In this document: positions 5,659 to 11,676 of the stretch, one piece after another
Numbering within the stretch: the first letter of the stretch is position 1
How the letters are laid out: the number at the start of each line of letters is the position of its first letter
DNA from: CAYMDS01 sp964653195
Lineage (GTDB): Bacteria > Patescibacteriota > Microgenomatia > Levybacterales > UBA12049
Length of the DNA stretch: 11,676 nt
Assembly: GCA_964653195.1 (NCBI GenBank)
Contig: CAZZCX010000026.1
Coordinates: 1 to 11,676, forward strand
Direction: 5' to 3'
Position numbers and translations under genes: made by a program
The notes under the pieces: model-generated
The model's input: only the letters and a program-made list of their open reading frames with translations
Databases searched by the model: none
What the model was told of the DNA's origin: nothing

Positions 5659-7362
5659 TTACTTCCTTTCTATATTATAGAATGCAAATCCACTTTGGGG
5701 AATAGACAAGTAACCGGGTGCTCGTACGTTGAAAGCTGTTTTAAAATTTGAGCCTGAAAATCTTTTCTCTCCTTTATCAGTTTGAAAGATTATTTCATTT
5801 GTTGTACCGTTACCCTGCAGCACGCTGACTCCAGTTACATTGGTGATTCCTCCACCATATTGAGATGAAACCTGTTGTAGCTCTGTCGGTGAGTAGGGAT
5901 TTCCTGACCAGCATGAAGTTGTAAAAGGTGTGATTCTACCATCAGAAGTATTCGCCAATACCAGTGCAGCATTTATAAGATCTGCCATTTCAGCACCTGT
6001 TAGCCAGGGGCTGCTTCTACCGCATTTATCAGAGGATGGACTATAGCCTTTGGTATACCAAGCTTTATATAGCCAGGGAGATCCACCTATCTTATCATAT
6101 GTTTTATCTACAAAATTACCACCACCGCCACCATCTGTTGTATCCCAGCCAATTGGCGAAGCAAAGCCACCATGGGTTGATGCATAATAAGTCACTACAT
6201 CTTCAAGAATTTGACCGCGTGTACTTTCAACAGCCTGCTTCCAACTGTCAGGAGAATTATTAGCTTTTCCATCGTTGTATACCTGGCACGCCTCAGTAGT
6301 ACAGATTTCTCGTCCTTCTGCTTTATAGCGGTAGGCGTACGATCGCGCAGCTATAGCTTGCGCTTTTAATGCTTCAGGATGCCAGCTTGATGGCATTTCA
6401 GCAATACCGAGAAGATAACGTCCTTCAAAATCTAATTCCCCAAAACCACTAACCTTAATTGTTCCTCCAGTGTCTTTGCTAACAGGTTCTTTGCCATAAT
6501 AGGCTTTTAGAATCATGCTTGAATTTTGACCCGAAGCTGCACGTCCACGTGCGCCATATTGACTCATACCTTTTCTATGAGTATGTGCGCCAAATGAAAA
6601 AACAGCAAAAGATCCTGCTGGTGCTGCCTCTCTGAATCCCTTTATTGATGCGTTATAGTCATCAGCAAGATCGCTATCGCCAATAGTGGCTGTGAATGTT
6701 CCTGAGCGAGTATTGATTATTTCCTGCTGCTTGGCGGAGAGCGCTGCAATTTGCTCAGAAAGATTTTTCTGGTAAGCTTTAGCTCCTTTTACTATTTCAT
6801 CCAATTTATTTGATTGCGAATCCAGGTTATTTCTTATGACCTGAAGCCGTTCTTGTTCTGATTTTAGTTTTTTACTCTTTTCTTCAAGAGTTGTAATTGA
6901 TAGGGAGAGATTTGTGATTACAGCCTTATCCTGGTCGGTTTTAGCCTGTTGATATGCAAGAAGATCTGTAACTTCAGATGCAGACTCAGCAGAAAGAAAA
7001 ATACCAAGAGGTGAATTATAGTAACTATTTATGTATCTGCTTACGACAGCCTTTGCGAGTAAATGGTGTTTTTTGTTCAAGTCTTCATAACCTTTATCTA
7101 TACTCTGTTTTTTTTGTGTTAAATCATTTTCAATCCCCAGTACGTGCTTTTTTATACCTGCGATTTGAGTCTGCATGCTGACTATTTGAGATTCAAGCGG
7201 TTTTGTAGCTGAAACTGATTGCTCAAAAGCTTTGTTTAGATCAGAAAGCTGTTTATTTATATCATCAAGCTCATCAGAAAAAATAAGAGGTATCTTTAGA
7301 AAAAGAAAAAAACCGAAAATAATTGGAATAAAAAGTAGAGCGAGTTTTTTTCTGGCAGGCAT
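5659..7362 (-). CDS. Secreted coiled-coil SpoIID/LytB-domain protein
   Basis: This is likely an exported peptidoglycan-active protein. I place the start at the internal ATG at 7362 (567 residues, beginning MPARKK) rather than 24 bases upstream. There a TATAAT ends exactly 6 bases before 7362, and MPARKK followed by a hydrophobic stretch (6-28) makes a proper export signal. Residues 29-217 form a long coiled coil like those of CwlO/EnvC-type wall proteins. Next comes FSFGAHTHRKGMSQYGARG (256-274), matching the GHGxGMSQYGA signature. The SpoIID core has LGIAEMPSSWHPEALKAQA (318-336); E322 aligns with the glutamate shown to be catalytic in SpoIID lytic transglycosylases. It ends with ASTHGGFASP. 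Four cysteines (354, 359, 447, 484) lie outside the membrane and could form disulfides. It leads the envelope gene run. Confidence 0.85.
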   Translation of the reverse strand: MPARKKLALLFIPIIFGFFLFLKIPLIFSDELDDINKQLSDLNKAFEQSVSATKPLESQIVSMQTQIAGIKKHVLGIENDLTQKKQSIDKGYEDLNKKHHLLAKAVVSRYINSYYNSPLGIFLSAESASEVTDLLAYQQAKTDQDKAVITNLSLSITTLEEKSKKLKSEQERLQVIRNNLDSQSNKLDEIVKGAKAYQKNLSEQIAALSAKQQEIINTRSGTFTATIGDSDLADDYNASIKGFREAAPAGSFAVFSFGAHTHRKGMSQYGARGRAASGQNSSMILKAYYGKEPVSKDTGGTIKVSGFGELDFEGRYLLGIAEMPSSWHPEALKAQAIAARSYAYRYKAEGREICTTEACQVYNDGKANNSPDSWKQAVESTRGQILEDVVTYYASTHGGFASPIGWDTTDGGGGGNFVDKTYDKIGGSPWLYKAWYTKGYSPSSDKCGRSSPWLTGAEMADLINAALVLANTSDGRITPFTTSCWSGNPYSPTELQQVSSQYGGGITNVTGVSVLQGNGTTNEIIFQTDKGEKRFSGSNFKTAFNVRAPGYLSIPQSGFAFYNIERK

Positions 7363-7368
7363 ACTTTT

Positions 7369-7377
7369 ATTATACCA
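7369..7377 (-). promoter_or_regulatory. Extended -10 promoter of the SpoIID-type gene
   Basis: On the minus strand, TGGTATAAT is a perfect extended -10 (TG-n-TATAAT, hexamer at 7374-7369). It ends 6 bases before the ATG at 7362. The extended form can replace a good -35, which is missing here. It decides the start codon: the ATG 24 bases further upstream lies on the other side of this promoter and would not be in the transcript. Confidence 0.6.
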
Positions 7378-7409
7378 TGTATACACAAATCTAGATTTTA
7401 CCAGAGCGA

Positions 7410-7437
7410 TTGCTTTTTATAGGTTGTTTATTATAAT
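7410..7437 (+). promoter_or_regulatory. Promoter of the asparagine-synthase-like gene
   Basis: TTGCTT (7410-7415) and TATAAT (7432-7437) are 16 bases apart. The predicted start near 7444 would leave a leader of about 16 bases before the ATG at 7460, with no Shine-Dalgarno in it. It is divergent from the SpoIID promoter, and both lie in the 97-base gap 7363-7459. Confidence 0.55.
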
Positions 7438-7459
7438 TACCCTGTAATTAACTAATATT

Positions 7460-9130
7460 ATGAAAGTTACTATTTATTCTGAACCAAAACCTATTAGAAA
7501 ACAAAATGACTTATGTTTATACATAGATAAGTGGTGTTTGATTGTAAAAGATCAAAGATCTATTGATGATATATTTAGTTATGAAACGGTTGACAAGATA
7601 TGTTTGATTGAAGGAAGTATACGAATTAAAGATAGTTTGAAAGAAAAGTATTCAAATCCCGCAGAGTTATATTTAAGAGAATATAGTCAGATTCCGGAGG
7701 CATTTCTATATATAAGTCAGGGTAGTTTTATCGTAGTAGAATACGATAAAAAAACTTGTGAAATAATTCTGCAACGGGACTTATTAGGCTTAAAGCATGC
7801 GTATTATACAAAAACATCTTATGGCTTTTGTTTTTCTACGTCTGTAAGTCCGCTTCTTGAGTTCCGAAACGGAAATAATAATATAAACTTCCAAAGTTTA
7901 AGTTACTACCTTTCGTTTCAATATATTCCTCAGCCTCATTCTTTCTTTACAGAAATAAAACAGCTTCCTCTTCATGGATTCATAAAATATTGCAACAAGC
8001 ATATATCGGAGAAACTTTATGACGGTTCATATTCTGAGATATTAATGAGACATTCAGCTGAAACCTCAGAAGATCTTGGCGAATTACTTGCTGAATCAAT
8101 GAATAGCCAATTGATAAAAGGAAATAACAAGGTTGGTGCTTTCTTAAGCGGGGGGATGGATACCAGTAGTAATGTTGCAATACTAAAAAGTTTTCTTAAC
8201 ATTGATCCTGTTGTTTTTACAGCGGGATTTAAAGAACAAAAATATGATGAAACATCTTATGCAAAAATCGTAGCAAACACTTACGGATTACGGCATCATA
8301 CTTTTACCATCACGGCTGATGTGATAAGCTCAATTTCTGATATATGTGCGCTTTACGATAATCCGTTAGCTGATCGTGCAATTTTACCTGAATATCTAAT
8401 ATGCCTTAAAGCAAGAGAAGAAGGTATCATGCAAATGGTAACGGGCGAGGGTGGTGATGAGGTGCTTGGTTATCCAAGAAACCTCCCTGAAAATATTAAG
8501 TTGTCACAAAGATTCTATGAAAATGATAAAAACTTGGCACATTTTTACAATGAATTCTCAGCGTTATTAAAGAAAGATATAGTTTTTGAAATTATGCAGA
8601 AAAGCTATCTTAGCTCCTTAGATTATTTACATGATTTATATAGAGATTCGCCAGAGCTGCATCCATTTGAGAAGATATACTATGGCCAATGGCAAATGTG
8701 GATGATTGATAATGTTTATATGAAAGATATTCAGTTATTTTCTCATGCAGGCATGGGATTTATAAGTCCGTATTTGGATATTGCTCTTATGAAAAGTTTC
8801 ATTAGGTTAGATCCACAGCAAAAAATCGATAAGTTAAAAAATAAAAAATATTTAAAAAAGACTATGAAGGAAATTCTGCCGCTCAAAATTCTTAATAAAG
8901 TCAAGCATAAATTTCATGTTCCTATAGCCGAATGGTTACGCAAAGAAATTTATGAGCAAGTTTATGAAGAACTGAGCGCCAAAAGTAGCATAACATCACA
9001 GTATTTAAATAAAAAATTAGTTTTGCAAATGCTTGAAAAACATAAAAAAGGTGAAAACGACTACAATAGGCCTTTATGGGCGTTGTTTTTTTTAGAGCAA
9101 TGGTATAGGCTGAAAAAGTCTTATATGTAA
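7460..9130 (+). CDS. Asparagine-synthase-like protein lacking the glutaminase nucleophile
   Basis: The protein has 556 residues. The C-terminal half is an asparagine-synthase ATP-pyrophosphatase domain: PP-loop FLSGGMDTSS (228-237), then VTGEGGDEVLGY (327-338), and later GFISPYLDIALMKSF and KHKFHVPIAEWLRKE. The N-terminal half keeps class II amidotransferase remnants such as QGSFIVVEYD (87-96) and ILQRDLLGLKHAYYT (103-117). It begins MKVT rather than MCG and lacks HRGPD and YNGEIYN. It therefore should not release ammonia from glutamine, and may use free ammonia or another amine, or close a ring as beta-lactam synthetases do. The substrate is unknown. The NUDIX gene follows after 14 bases and is likely co-transcribed. 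A full AsnB-type enzyme is encoded nearby on the other strand, so this may be a diverged paralog. Confidence 0.85.
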   Translation: MKVTIYSEPKPIRKQNDLCLYIDKWCLIVKDQRSIDDIFSYETVDKICLIEGSIRIKDSLKEKYSNPAELYLREYSQIPEAFLYISQGSFIVVEYDKKTCEIILQRDLLGLKHAYYTKTSYGFCFSTSVSPLLEFRNGNNNINFQSLSYYLSFQYIPQPHSFFTEIKQLPLHGFIKYCNKHISEKLYDGSYSEILMRHSAETSEDLGELLAESMNSQLIKGNNKVGAFLSGGMDTSSNVAILKSFLNIDPVVFTAGFKEQKYDETSYAKIVANTYGLRHHTFTITADVISSISDICALYDNPLADRAILPEYLICLKAREEGIMQMVTGEGGDEVLGYPRNLPENIKLSQRFYENDKNLAHFYNEFSALLKKDIVFEIMQKSYLSSLDYLHDLYRDSPELHPFEKIYYGQWQMWMIDNVYMKDIQLFSHAGMGFISPYLDIALMKSFIRLDPQQKIDKLKNKKYLKKTMKEILPLKILNKVKHKFHVPIAEWLRKEIYEQVYEELSAKSSITSQYLNKKLVLQMLEKHKKGENDYNRPLWALFFLEQWYRLKKSYM

Positions 9131-9144
9131 TAAGATTTTGAATT

Positions 9145-9690
9145 ATGAAAACTTTATCAAGGCAAGTAGTTGGTGAGAATAAATGGACTAAGTTTATAAG
9201 AGAATCTTTTACAACAAAGGATGATACAATTACTGATTATCTCATTGTGGAGCGTAGGCCTGGTTTAATGATCGTTCCGATTATAAAAGAAGAAGATTTT
9301 ATTTATACATACTTAGTTAAACAACTTCGATATCCTATTGGACGGGAAGTATGGCAGTTTCCAATGGGCACGCTTGATGAAGGCTCAGATCCGTTGATCC
9401 ATGCGCAAAAAGAGCTTATAGAGGAAACGGGATTAAAAACTGATAAGCTACGTTTGGTGGGGGAGTATTATATAGATCCTGGATTAAGCAGACAAAAATG
9501 CATGGTCTATATAGCAGAGTCAGTTATTGAAGGAGGAGCGCAAAGTTTGGAAGAATCAGAGAAAGGTATGATATCAAAACGCTTTTCTCTACAAGAGGTT
9601 GAAAGTTTAATAATGGAAGGAAATTCAGTTGATGGTTGGATATATCCAGGAATGTATTATTTAAGAAAATTTGTTAATAATATCGGTTAA
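9145..9690 (+). CDS. NUDIX hydrolase, ADP-ribose pyrophosphatase-like
   Basis: This 181-residue cytoplasmic hydrolase probably cleaves a nucleoside diphosphate linked to another group, such as ADP-ribose or a sugar nucleotide. The NUDIX box lies at 75-97 (G75, then KELIEETGL at 89-97), with the metal-binding E90, E93 and E94 intact. Two box positions differ from consensus: the first Glu is S81, and the Arg of REUxEE is K89. Upstream, VKQLRYPIGREVWQFPMG (58-75) and downstream EYYIDPGLSRQKCMVYIAE (107-125) match the ADP-ribose pyrophosphatase subfamily pattern. It starts 14 bases after the asparagine-synthase-like gene. TAAGAT ends 8 bases before the ATG, which may be a weak promoter. Its stop lies 4 bases from the stop of the convergent asnB-type gene. 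Confidence 0.88.
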   Translation: MKTLSRQVVGENKWTKFIRESFTTKDDTITDYLIVERRPGLMIVPIIKEEDFIYTYLVKQLRYPIGREVWQFPMGTLDEGSDPLIHAQKELIEETGLKTDKLRLVGEYYIDPGLSRQKCMVYIAESVIEGGAQSLEESEKGMISKRFSLQEVESLIMEGNSVDGWIYPGMYYLRKFVNNIG

Positions 9691-9694
9691 GTTG

Positions 9695-11497
9695 TTAAGC
9701 TGGCATATTTTTTTGGAAATATTCGAATATTTCTTCTTCTGAATATTTTTTAGTAAACAGCAGGTATGTAATTGCTAGTTGTACTATTTGATACTCCCAT
9801 CTGCTAAACTTACCAAGATTATCATCATTACTATAGAAATAACGATTATCTGGAAAAGCAAAACGAAGTATATTTAATGACACTTCTACCATAAATTTCA
9901 TATTGATTTGCAGTAAATCCACAACGTTTGATGTAAATCCGATTTTTTCTTTCCTGGTATAAATTCTTGCTGGCAAAATATCTTTGAATGCTTCGCGTAA
10001 CAAGTGTTTAGTTATAATCTTGTTTTTAGTCGGATCACAAAATATCTTGTAATTATCTGGTAATGATATGCCAAATTCTACGACCCTATGATCAAGGAAA
10101 GGACTTCTACTTTCGATGCTAAAGGCCATATTGATATGATCATCAATGTGCAGTAATGGTGGTAAAGTATATTTTGAATCAGCAGCACTAAAAGCTGATA
10201 GCAAATTGGGGTAACTTTTAGTCATCATTAGAAAGCTTGAACGTGTTTCGTTATCCAAAGGTGAATTTCGACTCAACAAATTCATATATATTTCTGATTT
10301 AGGTAAAGCTGAGTGGTGTAATACGCCACTTTTTTGAAGTAGCATTTCGTACGAATGAAAAATCGTATCTTTATAGAATTTAGGTTCTAGCGCAGCAATT
10401 GCATGTCTTACATATCCGTTATAAAACTCATCAGCGCCTATACCAGAAAGCGCGATACGGATATTCGCTTTATTGAGTTTTTGAGATAGAACGTACTGCG
10501 AATATGATGCAAATGACGTAGTTGGCCCATCGTTAATATAAATCATATGGATGAAATTCTTGAGGAATATATCCTGCTTAGATCTTATTTTTATTAATTT
10601 TGATGAAGGCAGTGAAGCTGAGAGTAAGTCTGCATAATTTTCTTCATTTATACTATTACTGCTATCAGGTAAATAAGTAAATAAATAATTTGGTTTTGAA
10701 AGTAGGGCGACAATTGATGAATCAATACCTCCGCTTACATATGCAGCAAATTTTTCATTGGTTTTTGTACGTATGTCGACAGCATCAGTTATAAGATAAC
10801 GTAGTTGATCTTTTAGAGTCTCATAAGGTAGATTGTTTGTGTTTTTTGGTAGGGAATAGTATTTTATTTTTTTTACTTTTTTAGATTTTCTATCTATTTT
10901 TATATAAGTACCTGGTTGAATTTGAAAAATATTTTTAAATATTGTTTTTTCTCCTATTTCTGTTTCAAGCGAGACAAAAGTCTTTGAGACATTAATTTCC
11001 AAGTCTGTTATACCAAGAAATGATTTCATTTCAGATGAAAAATATAGAGAATTATTTAAGAAAGTATAAAAAAGTGGTTTTATTCCTAATTGATCACGTA
11101 CAAGATATATTGAGTCTTTTGTTATATAACAGAAAGCGAACATTCCGTTGAGCTCTGTAAGTATGTCCATTGATCGAGCGTTAAGTAGTTTTGAGAGTAC
11201 AAATGTATCAGAGCCGTTATTTTTTATTTTGTTAGATATTGCAAGTTTTGAATAGTTGTAAATTTCACCGTTATAAACTAATACTGTTCCTTGATTGCGT
11301 GATGGTTGTTTCCCTAATTCTTTTCCAATAATATTAAGCCTTACATTGCCTATAGCAAAATCATCTCCTTCTGCAGTTCCCGATTCATCAGGCCCACGAT
11401 GACTGATTTTTGCAAGCATACTTTTAAGATCTTTAGTAGATGAATTTCTTTCAAATGTGTACTTTTTCAGTGATAAAATACCGGCAATTCCGCACAT
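9695..11497 (-). CDS. asnB: Glutamine-hydrolysing asparagine synthetase-type amidotransferase
   Basis: This 600-residue enzyme has the full AsnB layout: glutamine hydrolysis at the N-terminus feeds ammonia to an ATP-activated carboxylate, classically aspartate giving asparagine. The N-terminal nucleophile C2 is present (MCGIAGI). So are HRGPD (33-37), YNGEIYN (75-81), GSDTFVL (95-101) and VRDQLGIKPLFY (133-144). The synthetase domain has VSGGIDSS (254-261), SGIGADEFYNGY (351-362; most relatives have GEGSDE) and, later, ESRSPFLDHRVVEFG. Related proteins also amidate surface sugars in polysaccharide gene clusters, so free asparagine as product is likely but not certain. The ATG at 11497 is fixed by C2. 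TATAAT ends 8 bases before it with no Shine-Dalgarno, so the mRNA may have a leader of only a base or two, or none. Confidence 0.9.
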   Translation of the reverse strand: MCGIAGILSLKKYTFERNSSTKDLKSMLAKISHRGPDESGTAEGDDFAIGNVRLNIIGKELGKQPSRNQGTVLVYNGEIYNYSKLAISNKIKNNGSDTFVLSKLLNARSMDILTELNGMFAFCYITKDSIYLVRDQLGIKPLFYTFLNNSLYFSSEMKSFLGITDLEINVSKTFVSLETEIGEKTIFKNIFQIQPGTYIKIDRKSKKVKKIKYYSLPKNTNNLPYETLKDQLRYLITDAVDIRTKTNEKFAAYVSGGIDSSIVALLSKPNYLFTYLPDSSNSINEENYADLLSASLPSSKLIKIRSKQDIFLKNFIHMIYINDGPTTSFASYSQYVLSQKLNKANIRIALSGIGADEFYNGYVRHAIAALEPKFYKDTIFHSYEMLLQKSGVLHHSALPKSEIYMNLLSRNSPLDNETRSSFLMMTKSYPNLLSAFSAADSKYTLPPLLHIDDHINMAFSIESRSPFLDHRVVEFGISLPDNYKIFCDPTKNKIITKHLLREAFKDILPARIYTRKEKIGFTSNVVDLLQINMKFMVEVSLNILRFAFPDNRYFYSNDDNLGKFSRWEYQIVQLAITYLLFTKKYSEEEIFEYFQKNMPA

Positions 11498-11505
11498 GCC
11501 AGAGT

Positions 11506-11511
11506 ATTATA
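11506..11511 (-). promoter_or_regulatory. -10 box of the asnB-type gene
   Basis: A perfect TATAAT on the minus strand ends 8 bases before the ATG at 11497, so transcription should begin at or within a few bases of the start codon. The -35 region at 17 bases reads TTTATG, a weak match. Confidence 0.5.
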
Positions 11512-11676
11512 ATTTATATTACGTTTTACATAAAAGACTAATTTATGGGGTGGGTTTTTTATTAATTCCGGTAAAATTAAAACTAATTTCATAGTTGAAC
11601 GGAAAGTCGTAAGTTTATTGATGCAAAAGATGAGATACATCGGTAACACTTTTCAAGTAGAATAGAACATTTGAAA
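11512..11676. other. AT-rich right edge, no gene seen
   Basis: These 165 bases upstream of the asnB-type gene hold no convincing gene. A 60-codon minus-strand frame from 11649 runs through the promoter and start of asnB and has no family features. A T-run (ggtgggttttttatt, near 11550-11565) has no GC-rich stem before it. The end of a gene or a control region for DNA beyond the window could lie here, but nothing can be named. Confidence 0.3.

Noticed and set aside
7363..7386. ATG at 7386 as start of the SpoIID-type gene
   Set aside because: The extended -10 promoter lies between it and the ATG at 7362, and the export signal fits the later start better.
11467..11649. 60-codon minus-strand frame upstream of the asnB-type gene
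   Set aside because: It overlaps the asnB promoter and start in another frame and shows no family or membrane features.
1..11676. CRISPR array, insertion sequence, prophage or defence system
   Set aside because: No spaced direct repeats, transposase, integrase, nuclease or phage structural gene was seen.

Overview
The window is AT-rich bacterial DNA that uses the standard code (TGA is a normal stop) and has very tight gene spacing. Most genes lack a Shine-Dalgarno sequence. The gene families fit a Patescibacteria/CPR genome (Saccharibacteria- or Microgenomates-like): short intergenic gaps, a ComFC, a coiled-coil SpoIID protein, a bacterial-PH membrane protein next to a degenerate PP2C-like membrane protein, and degenerate amidotransferases. 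That placement is inference; no rRNA or ribosomal protein is present to settle it.

Layout. At 50-140 (-) lies tRNA-Ser(GCT). At 194-898 (+) is comFC, and at 946-1395 (+) smpB. From 1396 to 1658 there is no gene, but two strong multi-branched RNA folds are present. At 1659-2093 (+) lies tmRNA (ssrA), with acceptor stem, H2, PK1, resume codon and H5 all identifiable, and an unusually long predicted tag of 38 codons. From 2929 down to 2198 (-) is a family 2 glycosyltransferase. From 7362 down to 2977 (-) runs a cell-envelope gene run: SpoIID-type protein, bacterial-PH membrane protein, 80-residue two-helix membrane protein, and a PP2C-like/TM/beta-propeller protein. At 7460-9130 and 9145-9690 (+) are an asparagine-synthase-like protein without the glutaminase cysteine and a NUDIX hydrolase. 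From 11497 down to 9695 (-) is a glutamine-dependent asparagine-synthetase-type enzyme with an intact Cys2.

How the parts work together. smpB and ssrA form the trans-translation ribosome-rescue pair and share a transcription direction, with structured RNA between them. The envelope run combines a secreted peptidoglycan-active protein with membrane proteins whose N-terminal parts are probably cytoplasmic; a wall-remodelling or sensing role is plausible but unproved. The two asparagine-synthase paralogs converge on the NUDIX gene with only 4 bases between stops.

The most distinctive points are the 38-codon tmRNA tag with an extra internal hairpin, the unexplained structured RNA between smpB and ssrA, and a recurrent layout in which a -10-like hexamer ends 6-8 bases before the start codon. 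That layout suggests leaderless transcripts are common here. I saw no CRISPR array, insertion sequence, integrase or phage gene.
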